Positions 9,390 through 19,300 of a DNA stretch of 64,000 bases are shown here, piece by piece. Under the pieces are notes generated by a model. The model searched no databases. It was not told the DNA's origin and saw only the letters and a program-made list of their open reading frames with translations. A program made the translations under genes and the position numbers. This DNA comes from Ancrocorticia populi (lineage in GTDB: Bacteria; Actinomycetota; Actinomycetes; Actinomycetales; Actinomycetaceae). The stretch covers positions 310,001 through 374,000 of the forward strand of contig NZ_QETB01000003.1 of the NCBI RefSeq assembly GCF_003123745.1, written 5' to 3'. The number at the start of each line of letters is the position of its first letter. Position 1 is the first letter of the stretch.

Positions 9390-10546
9390 CAAATATGGCG
9401 AACAAGATGCACATGGGTGTGAACTACATACCCTCACAGGGATGGCTGTATTCGTGGACCGATTGGTCCGCGCAGTCAATCCGCGCCGATCTCACCGCTA
9501 TCGCGTCATTGGGCGTTGATCACGTCCGCGTTCACTGCATCTGGCCGATATTTCAGCCAAACCGCCATCGTGTAAGCCCTACTGCGTTGGCGCATCTGCG
9601 CGAGCTGGTAACTATCGCGGGCGATCTCGGGTTGGAAGTGTCCGTGTGTGTACTAAATGGATGGATGTCAGGAATCTACTTCCGGCCGTTCTGGCAAGTG
9701 GACGGGGCAAGCGTCTTCACGGATCCTCAGGCGATAACTGCTGAGCGGGATCTACTGACCGCAGTCATCGATGCGACTGCAGACCTCCCAGGATTTATGG
9801 GGGTCGATATTGGCAACGAACCAAATTGCATGTCCATGTTCGCTGGCAATTCAGTGACTCGCGAGCAGGGCGATGCCTGGGCCACCGATCTCCTTCAACA
9901 CTGCGAGACCCTCGACCCGGAGAAATTTCACGTGGTGGGCGTTGACCACTCCCCTTGGCTGAGCGACGATTCCTGCTTTAGCAGGCCCATTTTGGGGCAG
10001 ATCGGACAGGCGAGCGTTGTTCACTCGTGGGTATTCTTCACGGGTGCGCTTGAACGATATGGTTCCGGCGGCGTGGGCACGCTCCACCTCGCGCGGTATC
10101 TCACGGAGCTGGCGCGAGCCTTCGGGGACGTCCCTGACCGGCCGGTGTGGATTCAGGAGGTCGGGTTATCCGAGGAATGGGTAGCGCCAGACGAGCTGCC
10201 TTCGATCGCTGGGCAGATCGTGGACAATGCCGCCAAAGCCGATCCATGGGGAATCACTTGGTGGTGCTCTCATGATATCGACCGCTCGTTGTCAGGCTTC
10301 GCCAGCTTGGAATACGGGTTGGGTCTATTCGACACGGAGAACCGTCTCAAACCAGCCGGCCAAGCCGTGAAGGAAGCGATCAGCCGGAATACGGGTAGAG
10401 AGGCGGTGGCCAGGCCGAGCGAAAGTAGCCGGCCAGCGCTCCACCTCCCCTCCAACGTTGTGCCTGATTTGGACTTCGCCGATGAGTATTTCGCCATGGT
10501 TGCTCGCGGCGAGGACCCTGAGATCAAGCTGGTCCCGGCAACTTAA
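9386..10546 (+). CDS. GH5-like (clan A) glycoside hydrolase, cytoplasmic
   Basis: A 386-residue TIM-barrel hydrolase without a signal peptide. Clan GH-A features are visible: HVRVHCIWPIFQP in an early strand, the acid/base Glu145 in DIGNEPN at the end of strand 4, and the nucleophile Glu258 in WIQEVGLSEEW at the end of strand 7. GH5 is the most likely family, though a related clan A family cannot be excluded by eye. It starts by ATGA overlap with the permease gene, so it is part of the importer operon and probably acts on an imported oligosaccharide. With an alpha-galactosidase and an acetyl-esterase-like enzyme in the same regulon, a beta-mannosidic or beta-glucosidic backbone is a reasonable guess. 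The last 45 residues look disordered. Confidence 0.75.
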   Translation: MTNMANKMHMGVNYIPSQGWLYSWTDWSAQSIRADLTAIASLGVDHVRVHCIWPIFQPNRHRVSPTALAHLRELVTIAGDLGLEVSVCVLNGWMSGIYFRPFWQVDGASVFTDPQAITAERDLLTAVIDATADLPGFMGVDIGNEPNCMSMFAGNSVTREQGDAWATDLLQHCETLDPEKFHVVGVDHSPWLSDDSCFSRPILGQIGQASVVHSWVFFTGALERYGSGGVGTLHLARYLTELARAFGDVPDRPVWIQEVGLSEEWVAPDELPSIAGQIVDNAAKADPWGITWWCSHDIDRSLSGFASLEYGLGLFDTENRLKPAGQAVKEAISRNTGREAVARPSESSRPALHLPSNVVPDLDFADEYFAMVARGEDPEIKLVPAT

Positions 10547-10648
10547 ATTCACGCTCGTTTCGGCAACTTAACTGTCAGCATAGATCCTTATAAGCGCGCT
10601 TGCGCCACCCTAGAGACTCGCTTTGTCCGGCTTTGAGACCGCGCCGCA

Positions 10649-13063
10649 TTAGTGCGCCGAGCACACCGTGGGTTCCGAGTAAACGCGAAGACCATAGAGA
10701 CTCGCATAGTCCGCGCCATTGGTTGCATGTATGAGGATCCGTACGCTGCTGGTGCGTACTGGCACTTCGAGATTGTGCACACGATGGGTCTGGACATTGC
10801 CGTTTACAACAACCACATCGAGCCACTCATCCTGCTCACAAGACCACACCTGCACAACGTAATCTCGAACGGTTTCCGGATCGGCTCGCCGCATGGGCAG
10901 CTGGTCATAGTCACGCAAAAGGTGCCCGCACCACTGCAAATCAACCTGCCCAACCAGAACAGGATCGTTCCAACTCACACTCACCCACTGGCCGTCAACA
11001 TCCTGCTCCGACCTAGACCGCCACTGGTTGGTGGACTCTACTGGCCGCGCGACCCCGGATACTATCTGCTCCGCTTCCCACACTCTCTGCGCAGGCGAAA
11101 CGCGATGGCAGAGTGAAACCCCGTGCCTGAATCGCTGGAGACGCTCTGGGGCCACGGCTACTCCCGCCAAGCATCCTGGAAGCACACCGTTAGCTCGCAG
11201 CCACGAGACCTCTGGGCAAGCCTGCACATTCAGCCGCACGTAGCCTGACGTGAGCTCAGCTCCAGCAACATCGATCTCCCAGTTCACCCAATGCGGGCCA
11301 CCCGGCGGGACCAAGAGCACGGCCCGACGGAGAGCCCGCTCCGGACGCACCTCATAATCCCAGATACCATCCACGGGTTCCAGACACACCTGAAGCTCGA
11401 TGGGCGTGGAGGAAGCATTGCTGAGGTAAAGACCAAGTGCATCAATCCCAGGCGCACCCTCCCCAGTCTCCACGGCGATCCATTGCGAGCGTCCGAACGT
11501 TAGCTCATCATCATCGGCCCCACTGGCAAATTCCTCTGGTCCGATATATTCCACGTCGAACGACGTCGCGTCGGGCCCCATGCCCTGATTGGTTTCGCAT
11601 GAGGAGGCCTCCACGCTGGCTGCGCTCAGGGCAAGATCGCCTGGATCAGAATTGACCACATGAGGGAGAAACACCCCATCGCGCAGCAGCGTCTGCTGGA
11701 GGCTGGGGACGAACGTGGAGCTCAGATCGGATGGGATCCGGTAGCCATCATTCTGGATGGGCGGAGCTTCATCGCTCAGCAGCATCGCGGCCGCGGTTCC
11801 GACAGCCTGACCCATAAGCGATGTGGTTCCTTGCACCCGAACGGCCCCTAGTGCCACATGAGTGGTGGATATATCGCGTCCAGCGAGGAATAGATTGTCT
11901 ACATCGCGCGCGATGAGCGCACGTAGAGGAATTCCGAATGGAGGAACGGCGGTTGTAATGGAGGCTGAGCCACCTAGCCGGTAGCCTTCGGCGGCCGTGG
12001 CCTCTGAACTGGAAGCTAATAACCCTCCCGGAGTATGGAGATCGATATTCCAGCCGCCGTATGCAACCTCGTCAGGAAAGCTGCCTTCTCCAGTGAGCCG
12101 CTCCCTTAGGAGATCGTGCTCTGTAATGCGATGTTGCCCCTCAATACGTCTGCTCTCGCGCTTGCCAGGAACTTGCCCAATCCAGTCCAATGCGAAGTTT
12201 GCGAAGCGGTCCTGATACTCGGTGGAACGGTTCTTGATCCAGTCCCATACCCCTAGAGCGTGGCGTGTCAGTTCGTGACGAATCACCTCGTTATCGCGAA
12301 TCGTGTCCCACGGTGTTCCGAGTTCCAGCCACCACCAGCCCGATCGCGTCGAATCCGGAATACGGCCGCCTTCTTGAAAGAATTTTTCGTCGTCGTAATA
12401 CTCTGCCCAATCTGGGGCCGTAAAGCCGATCGGGTAACCAACGTTCTTCGTCATAATCTGGATGGAGGTCCCCTGAACACCGTCAGATGGTTCAAGTGGT
12501 GCGTGCGGCTCACCAAATTCGGCCCGGCCCTCGCATCCCATCCGCCACGCGTTTCCCGCCATTGCAGCTACCACGCCATCGCCCGTGGAATCGACGTACA
12601 GGTTACCGGCCAGCCGCCACCGCCGCTCTGCCCCTGCCGTACGTGCGAGGACTGCGCCGATACGCGAGTTGTCAGCCATCTCTACCCCGTCAATTGAGGT
12701 ATTGAGCAGAAGTGTGATTCCGGGGTTTCGCTGGACCAGATCATAGAGGATCATGTCCCACACGGAGTTCGTCCAGCCTGTTCCTCCAGTGGCAGCGTGG
12801 TTGGTCATGCGGTCTGCGATGATGAGTTCTGAAATGATGCCAGTTTCGCGCGCGTACCCGTGAAAGTGAGCGGCACCTTGCGGAGATACACGGATCTCTG
12901 AGGAGGAACATCCGCCAAGTACAGGACGGTCGCCAACCAGAATCACTTCAGCTCCGTGGCGTGCAGCTGCGACGGCCGCACACAATCCTGCTAACCCACC
13001 ACCACACACGACAATATCGGCGGTGAGTAGTTCCCGAGATGTTGCAGTATCCGAATCGGTCAT
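10649..13063 (-). CDS. FAD-dependent oxidoreductase with C-terminal discoidin-like domain
   Basis: An 804-residue protein of the FAD_oxidored type (related to fumarate reductase flavoproteins). The N-terminal dinucleotide fold is DIVVCGGGLAGLCAAVAAARHG at about 15-36, followed by GGCSSSEIRVSPQG, VDSTGDGVVAAMAG and, near residue 420, a second FAD contact. Residues after about 690 form a beta-sandwich resembling F5/8 type C (discoidin) domains (WVSVSWNDPVLVGQVDLQW ... YASLYGLRVY). There is no signal peptide, so both domains should be cytoplasmic, which is odd for a carbohydrate-binding fold. GGAGGGC precedes the ATG. It is divergent from the esterase gene, with operator copy 4 between, and convergent with the GH5 operon. 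The substrate is unknown; a sugar or glycoside oxidation is suggested only by context. Confidence 0.8.
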   Translation of the reverse strand: MTDSDTATSRELLTADIVVCGGGLAGLCAAVAAARHGAEVILVGDRPVLGGCSSSEIRVSPQGAAHFHGYARETGIISELIIADRMTNHAATGGTGWTNSVWDMILYDLVQRNPGITLLLNTSIDGVEMADNSRIGAVLARTAGAERRWRLAGNLYVDSTGDGVVAAMAGNAWRMGCEGRAEFGEPHAPLEPSDGVQGTSIQIMTKNVGYPIGFTAPDWAEYYDDEKFFQEGGRIPDSTRSGWWWLELGTPWDTIRDNEVIRHELTRHALGVWDWIKNRSTEYQDRFANFALDWIGQVPGKRESRRIEGQHRITEHDLLRERLTGEGSFPDEVAYGGWNIDLHTPGGLLASSSEATAAEGYRLGGSASITTAVPPFGIPLRALIARDVDNLFLAGRDISTTHVALGAVRVQGTTSLMGQAVGTAAAMLLSDEAPPIQNDGYRIPSDLSSTFVPSLQQTLLRDGVFLPHVVNSDPGDLALSAASVEASSCETNQGMGPDATSFDVEYIGPEEFASGADDDELTFGRSQWIAVETGEGAPGIDALGLYLSNASSTPIELQVCLEPVDGIWDYEVRPERALRRAVLLVPPGGPHWVNWEIDVAGAELTSGYVRLNVQACPEVSWLRANGVLPGCLAGVAVAPERLQRFRHGVSLCHRVSPAQRVWEAEQIVSGVARPVESTNQWRSRSEQDVDGQWVSVSWNDPVLVGQVDLQWCGHLLRDYDQLPMRRADPETVRDYVVQVWSCEQDEWLDVVVVNGNVQTHRVHNLEVPVRTSSVRILIHATNGADYASLYGLRVYSEPTVCSAH

Positions 13064-13095
13064 CGATGCCCTCCAAAGCCTGGCCCAACGTCATG

Positions 13096-13111
13096 TTCTA
13101 CTCTAGTAGAC
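13096..13111. promoter_or_regulatory. LacI-type operator, copy 4
   Basis: TTCTAC-TCTA-GTAGAC, in the 72-bp divergent gap between the large FAD oxidoreductase (start 13063) and the esterase (start 13136). The 14-bp core is identical to copy 5. Its central position would let one repressor control both genes. Confidence 0.75.
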
Positions 13112-13135
13112 TTTCGGTAACAACAGGAGGTTCAG

Positions 13136-14275
13136 TTGCCAATCATTCGAAAGACGGGGGCACTGAGGGCCGCTCAAGGGCTCATGCCCCCGGCATCGTT
13201 CGACCCCACTTATGGGTACTCGCTTGCGGATCTTGAGCAATGCGCAGCTCCCCAACCGGCAGACGAACCAGCCGATTTTGACCAGTTTTGGGATGGTTTG
13301 CGAGAAGCTGCCCGTGCAATGGATCCGGTTCCCACGTTAGGGCCGTGGTCTCCTTGGATGTACGAGAGTGGTTTTCCTAAGAACGACGACGGCTACGAGA
13401 TCGCTGATCTGACATTTACCTCTGTTGGTGACGTTCAGTTAGGCGGATGGGTGGTGCGGCCCGTTGGTGGAGCCACTCAGATCGCTGTGTGCGGGCACGG
13501 ATATGGTGGCCGCGAAAAGCCTGAATGTGATGACGTTGCACCGGACGCACTGTGCGTGTATCCGGTGGCGCGCGGCTTGCCAACTCGGTCCTTAGTGCCC
13601 GATATTGGATCGGGGGTAGGCCAGACGCACCATGTTCTCTGGGGGATTGAATCGCCCAGAACCTATGCGCCGATACTGTCAGCCGCGGACTTTTCAGTGG
13701 CGGCAACGGTAGCGATCGAGCTATTTGAGGCAGAGTGTCGGGCGCGGTCAAATACCACCGGCTCGGCCACACCAAGCGAAAACGCTCCCTTGATCTACCA
13801 CGGCGGAAGCTTCGGCGGAGGCGCAGGGATCATGGCGCTATCGATTGATGATCGGTTCACCGGGGCGGTGGTCAGTGTGCCGACCTTCGGAAATCAGGTA
13901 GTTCGTGTAACGCAGCACTCCGAGGGATCGGGACAGATTGTCAGGGAGTTCGTTGCGGAACACCCCGAAGCGCTAGAGACTCTTCAATACGCTGATGCGG
14001 CTTCGGCTGCTCGGAGGGTGCGTGTACCTGTTGTCGCTTTCCCCGCCCTTGCAGATGGTGTGGTTCCCCCTCCTGGACAGTTCTCGGTTGTCAACAGTCT
14101 GGCGGGGCCCGTGTGGCGTCACGTCTTAGCTGGCGGGCACGGGGATTGGGATGATTTCGATCCAGAGGTTCGATCTGAGAATCCCTCTGATTGGGCGGGT
14201 GATGGACAAGTTGCCCGCCTATCACCCAACACAATCGCCCAGTTCTTGCGGGAACCAACGCCATTGGTTGCGTAA
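13136..14275 (+). CDS. Acetyl xylan esterase (AXE1)-like alpha/beta hydrolase
   Basis: A 379-residue alpha/beta hydrolase of the AXE1/cephalosporin-C deacetylase family, enzymes that remove acetyl groups from sugars. Visible features: DFDQFWDGL near residue 47, a GHGYGGREKPE oxyanion region, the nucleophile elbow GGSFGG with Ser225, ALADGVVPPPGQ carrying the acid Asp, and GGHGDWDDF with the His. The start is TTG, chosen because a perfect AGGAGG ends five bases before it and no ATG or GTG is better placed. No signal peptide is present, so it acts inside the cell, probably on acetylated oligosaccharides taken up by the ABC importer. It is convergent with the second FAD oxidoreductase gene, only 11 bp away. 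Confidence 0.82.
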   Translation: MPIIRKTGALRAAQGLMPPASFDPTYGYSLADLEQCAAPQPADEPADFDQFWDGLREAARAMDPVPTLGPWSPWMYESGFPKNDDGYEIADLTFTSVGDVQLGGWVVRPVGGATQIAVCGHGYGGREKPECDDVAPDALCVYPVARGLPTRSLVPDIGSGVGQTHHVLWGIESPRTYAPILSAADFSVAATVAIELFEAECRARSNTTGSATPSENAPLIYHGGSFGGGAGIMALSIDDRFTGAVVSVPTFGNQVVRVTQHSEGSGQIVREFVAEHPEALETLQYADAASAARRVRVPVVAFPALADGVVPPPGQFSVVNSLAGPVWRHVLAGGHGDWDDFDPEVRSENPSDWAGDGQVARLSPNTIAQFLREPTPLVA

Positions 14276-14286
14276 ACGCCCAACCA

Positions 14287-15909
14287 TCACCAGAGCGCTA
14301 CCCCTTCCGCAAGAGTCCGGATCCGCTCTGGCCATGCCAACTGGGCCCCGAGTTTTTCGGTAAGCATCGCCTGCAGTTCGCGAAGCATCCCATCGTCCGA
14401 ACGCACTGTGGCGGGCTCAACCCCATGTTCATGGCACATTTGAGCGAGGGCACCAACAGCCACTCCGATCGACCACTCCACAGGATGAACTCGGTAAGCG
14501 CCATTCGTGATATGTGTGGTGCCAATGTTCTTAGCTCCAGCCAAAAGGTTTCCCGCATCTCGTGAGATCAGGGCGCCGAGCGGAATCTGAAACGGGAAAC
14601 AACCAATGTCCACATAGCTACGTCCAGCTGGTGTTGGATGGAGATCAATACGGTAGTAGCCGGTTCCCACCGTGTCGCGAACGGTTGCGGAGCCGCTGTG
14701 CTGGCCGCGCATCTCAATTCCTATATCGCCTTCAGTGACGGTGTCGAGTGCGCGGATACGCCGCGATTCCCGATAGTATGGCTGCCTTGCCAACCCGTCT
14801 TTTGTCCCAAATACGTCGCCACGCAATCGAAGTTCTGGGTAACCGTATCCGCCATCGTGCCGGGGCGCCACCGTCTGGAGCCAGTGGACAAATGAGAGCG
14901 TAAGCTGCCGGGATTCATCCTCTGCCTGCCTACGGCTCTCTTGGCTTACTCCTAAAAGCGGCTTGTCCCAGTAATCTATCTGGGGCCAATTAACTAGCGT
15001 GATCTCGCCGCCCGGGAATTCTGGGGAGAGGTTTGAACGCGAGACGATTCGCCTGTAGTGCCACAGATCTCCAGAACGCCCGGGAGGAGTGCCGGAAGAA
15101 TCGCCGGCGAGCATCGCCCGCGTTCGCGTTGAAAGCGAGACGGGTTCGATATCCTGCCACGAGAGCTGCGGGCCGGGCCAAAACTCGGGGACTACAGTTG
15201 AGAATCTTTCATATAATGCTGGCCGATCAACAAAATCGGCGTTTCCTTTCCTCCATTCAACGGCGCAACACCAGGTGATCGCTTGCTGATCATTAGGGTC
15301 GGCTTTCTTTGGGGCGTGAAGCTCACCGTATTCTTCCTGGGACTCGGCCCCGATGACGTGCTCGATAGAACCGAGTTCCAGCACATCGCCAAGTTCTGTG
15401 GCATCAACAAAGATTGGTGCACGTAGATCTGTTTCCTCCCCAGTCACGAGGTCACATACGGTGATCTGTTCAACGCGATCTTCTGACCTCACCACCTCCA
15501 CTGGTTCGTGCTCTCGTAGCCAAACAATACGTCCACTAGCAACGAGCGGAGAGATCATCTGCTCAAGCACGAGCGCGGAAACACGTGGTTCGTGGCAAAG
15601 CCGCGAAACGTCTCCGCCGCCCGGATTCAACTCCACATCGGAGTGCGCCCGAGGCGTCAGCGGATAGAACTGCCGGTAATGGTCCCGAATTAGAGATCGC
15701 AGCTCGGCGTAACTCGCCGAGGTAGGCAGATCTTCAATCCACGGAGTTTCATCCGGCGGCACACCTTGTACAGTCATCTGGCCGCCAAGCCACGTATCTG
15801 CTTCCGTCAGCACGACGCGACACCCGAGCCGTGCCGCCGTGAGCGCAGCCGCAACTCCTCCCAATCCTCCTCCGATGACAACCAAATCTGCTTCAAGTCG
15901 GTTCTTCAT
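14287..15909 (-). CDS. FAD-dependent oxidoreductase, second of the regulon
   Basis: A 540-residue FAD_oxidored protein, distantly related to the 804-residue one. The FAD-binding fold is ADLVVIGGGLGGVAAALTAARLG at about 7-29, then WLGGQMTVQGVPPDE, FVDATELGDVLELG and, near the end, GALISRDAGNLLAGAKNIG and a THITNGAYRVHPVEWSIG segment that closes the FAD site. It lacks the discoidin-like tail and any signal peptide. GAAGGAAA precedes the ATG. Operator copy 5 lies 112 bp upstream, so it belongs to the same LacI regulon. Two non-identical members side by side might act on different positions or steps of one substrate, but the reaction cannot be read from the sequence. Confidence 0.8.
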   Translation of the reverse strand: MKNRLEADLVVIGGGLGGVAAALTAARLGCRVVLTEADTWLGGQMTVQGVPPDETPWIEDLPTSASYAELRSLIRDHYRQFYPLTPRAHSDVELNPGGGDVSRLCHEPRVSALVLEQMISPLVASGRIVWLREHEPVEVVRSEDRVEQITVCDLVTGEETDLRAPIFVDATELGDVLELGSIEHVIGAESQEEYGELHAPKKADPNDQQAITWCCAVEWRKGNADFVDRPALYERFSTVVPEFWPGPQLSWQDIEPVSLSTRTRAMLAGDSSGTPPGRSGDLWHYRRIVSRSNLSPEFPGGEITLVNWPQIDYWDKPLLGVSQESRRQAEDESRQLTLSFVHWLQTVAPRHDGGYGYPELRLRGDVFGTKDGLARQPYYRESRRIRALDTVTEGDIGIEMRGQHSGSATVRDTVGTGYYRIDLHPTPAGRSYVDIGCFPFQIPLGALISRDAGNLLAGAKNIGTTHITNGAYRVHPVEWSIGVAVGALAQMCHEHGVEPATVRSDDGMLRELQAMLTEKLGAQLAWPERIRTLAEGVALW

Positions 15910-16020
15910 GGCTGCGTTTCCTTCGGTTGCTTCGTTGCTTTACGTGCGCTTGATAACTCACTATTGAGACGTCTCGCTAGGCAAATGCATAACGTTACGC
16001 GCCCATCTATTGATCACTAA

Positions 16021-16036
16021 ATCTACTCTAGTAGAT
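16021..16036. promoter_or_regulatory. LacI-type operator, copy 5
   Basis: ATCTAC-TCTA-GTAGAT, with perfect arms and the same core as copy 4. It sits 112 bp upstream of the second FAD oxidoreductase start (15909, minus strand) and 297 bp before the GH92-PAP2 start, so it most likely serves the oxidoreductase. Confidence 0.75.
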
Positions 16037-16244
16037 ACCTCGAACACTACACGATCAAGACTTCGGCGAGTGCGCCATTGTCAGATTCTTTCACCAGCAC
16101 TTAAGCGCACGAAACCCCCGACTCGATTGCGTGGCGAACGTTTGTGAGAGAGGATTCGTCGTCGTCAAAAAACCTATAGCGCCCCACGACTCTACAATCC
16201 CAGCCCGCCCTAACCCCACCAATTCCTATTTCCCCTAGCAACCG

Positions 16245-16258
16245 TGGCAGCGCTGTCA
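16245..16258. promoter_or_regulatory. LacI-type operator of the GH92 genes, copy 1
   Basis: TGGCAGCGCTGTCA, matching the TGNNANCGNTNNCA consensus of LacI-family operators. It abuts a possible -10 (TACAAT). The identical 14-mer lies in front of the other GH92 gene at 29814-29827, so both are probably under one repressor. Confidence 0.7.
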
Positions 16259-16332
16259 TACAATATTTCCAAGTTCGCGGCGCCGGGAAGAAGGAACCGG
16301 CGCATCGGTTACTACCACATAGGAGTGAGTAG

Positions 16333-19300
16333 ATGTACCACCAATGGATTAGCCGGCGCCCAAGTGCGGGCCTCATGGCCGCAGCAGTTGTGTGCGCCGG
16401 ACTCGTAGTACCCATTTCCCCAGCCACGGCCGCGCAAGTCGATGCTCTGGACGCAGTCGATCCCTTTATCGGCACCGAAGAAACGGTATCGATCAACGAA
16501 GGAAATGCACGCGGCAACGCCGCCTACGGCAACACCATGCCGGGTGCCACCGTGCCCTTCGGCATGATCCAATTCAGTCCAAAAACGTATGCAACCGAGC
16601 AGGTCAACAGCGATATCAAGCACACCCGCGGCGGCTACGAATATAACGCGGATACCATCACGGGCTTCGGGCTCACCCGACTGTCCGGAACCGGCTGCTC
16701 CGGCCGATTCGGCGGCAACGATTTCCCTTTGACTCCATACACAGGGGCGCTGGAGGACGGATCGCTCCCGGTGAGCCCGCGGGAGGAAATCGAATCTTTC
16801 TACCTGCCCTTCGAGCACGCGAACGAGGATGCCGAACCTGGGTATTACACAGTCACCACGGATGACGGCGTGCAGAGTGAGCTCACCTCCACCACCCGCA
16901 CGGCCGTAGGACGCTTCACCTTCCCCGAGGGCGATGACGGCTCCAATACACTGATTCTGGACGCCGGCGGGTCCAACAATGATCTATCCGGCTCCGAAAT
17001 AGCCATTGATCCAGACACACAGACCGTCACGGGCAGCGTCACCGCAAAAATAGTATGCGCCTCGGGCCCGTCCTACACTGCCCATATGACGGCCACGTTT
17101 GATCAGCCGTTCGATGCTTATGGAACCTGGGATGGCAACGGGCTGGACCCGGAGGGCACCAGCGCATCGGCTACCACCACAAAGCACGGTTCGGGCGCTT
17201 GGCTCGCCTTTTCCGGGGATGGACCTGTTACGGCCCGCATCGGGCTGAGCTACGTCTCTGTGGATGGTGCGGCCGGCAATCTCGCGGCCGAGAGCTCGGA
17301 CCTCTCCTTCGACCAGGTTCGAGAACAGGCTTCGGGGGCATGGGGCGAGGCGTTGGGCACCGTGGACGCCCGGGGCGCCTCAGCTGAACAGAACACCAAG
17401 TTTTATACCGCGCTCTACCACGCGTTCGGGCACCCCAACGTTTTTGAGGACGCCGACGGGCGCTACATGGGCTACGACGATCAGATCCACAGCGTCGAGT
17501 CCGGCCGCCATTTCTATGTGAACTTCTCTGGCTGGGACACTTACCGAAGTCAGGCTCAGCTTGTGGCCCTCACCCACCCGGACGTAGCCAGCGATATCAA
17601 CCAGTCGATCATAGACATGGTGGATCAGTCAGGCGCATGGTCCTCGTGGCCCAGCTACAACCGGATCCAGACGAAGATGAGTGGCGATTCGCTGCAGGTG
17701 ATCGTCGCGCAAACGGACGCTATGGGCGCCACGAACTACGATCGCCACCATGCGCTCGAATCGATGGTGGAAAGCCAATCCGTGCCGAACGCCGCTACTC
17801 AATCCAACCGTTCAGATGCCTTCCTCTATACCACCCTTGGGTGGGTTGACGGCGATAAGAAGGGCGCGGCCACCTCACGCACCCTCGAATACGTCACGGA
17901 CGATTTCGCGATCGCTCAGCTGGCCGAGCGGCTCGGGGATACGGAATCTTACGAGCTCTACAGCCAGCGATCCCAGAACTGGAAGAGCATCTTTAACTTC
18001 CAGAACGGCCACGTCGATGCACGTAACCGTAACGGGTTCATGGACACGGCACTGAACACGCAGGGCGATCAGTTCGAGCAATCCACGGGCAAGCAGTACA
18101 GCTTCAACGTCCCGTTCAACATGGAGGGGCTCATCGAGGCTCGGGGCGGCGTTGACGAGGCCACCGCGGATCTTGACAAGATGCTCGAGCAGCTGGATGC
18201 CGGGGCCTTCAGCGAGTACACGTACATGACAAACCAGCCGAGCTTCGGCCTTCCTTGGGTTTATAACTGGCTCCAAGACCCCACAAAGGCCACCGATACA
18301 CTGGATCGCGTTGTGGATGAGCTCTACGGCACCGGGCCCGACGGCCTGCTTGGCAACGATGATCTCGGCTCACTGAGCGCTTGGTATGTGTGGGCAAGCC
18401 TCGGCTTGTACCCCGGGATTTATGGGACAGGCGAGTTCTTGGTCAGCTCCCCCATGTTCGAGGACGTGACGATTTCTGCGATCGGTTCTGATCGGGTCAT
18501 TTCCATTTCTGCACCGGGCGCGACCAGCGGGGCCAGGTATATTTCGGAGCTTTCTGTGGACGGCGACGCCTCCACATCCTCCTGGCTCGAAGAGTCGTTT
18601 GCGCGCAATGGCGGATCGCTGGCCTTCACCATGACGGCCGATGCCTCGGCTACCACGTGGGGAACTGCGAGGGAGGACGCTCCCCCGTCCTATACCCAAG
18701 GCGTTGACGATCTCAACGGGCGGGGCATCACTCACGATGGCGCCAAGAACGCTGGGACGTTGGACGTCAATGGCGCCACGCTCTCCTACGAGAAGCTTGA
18801 GGAGCAGGGCGTTGTGCCGGGTGGCGAGGTCCCGTTCGAGGATGGCGGAGTGACCTTCAGTTGGCCCAAGAGCGCCGATGGCGGCCACCCCGATCACTAC
18901 ATCCCACACGGGCAATATGTGAAGGCAGAAGAGGGACTTTCCAGCACGGGAATCTCCTTCCTTGGGCTGGCCACTAACGGTCCGTCATCCGGCACCGCCA
19001 CGGTGGTGTACACCGATGGCACGGAGCAGGATGTTCCTGTCTCCTTCAGCGACTGGACTACAGACTCGCCCACGCAGGGCGATACGGCCCTCCTCACGTT
19101 GAATGGCCGAAATACGAAGGACGGCGGATCTGACACCGCCAAGCCGAATCTGTACGCCACGGAGGTGGTGGGGCTCGATGAGTCCAAGACTGTGGAGGGC
19201 GTTATCCTGCCGACGGATGTGGACAAGGGCATCATGCACCTGTTCTCCGTTGGGTTCCAAGATCCGGCCGCGGGTGCCGCGATTGCTACGAACACCTCAC

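Larger units (their letters stand above)
15910..16332. other. 423-bp divergent gap between FAD oxidoreductase and GH92-PAP2
   Basis: No convincing gene. It holds operator copy 5 (16021-16036), a TTCGTCGTCGTCAAAAAACC stretch at 16155-16174 that recurs elsewhere in the window, and the GH92-PAP2 promoter. That promoter has a possible -10 TACAAT at 16259-16264 directly after the 14-bp palindrome at 16245-16258, and AGGAG at 16321 as ribosome binding site. Confidence 0.6.

Noticed and set aside
10536-10571. Direct repeat CGGCAACTTAA at 10536 and 10561
   Set aside because: A short two-copy repeat spanning a stop codon, with no third copy and no sign of function.
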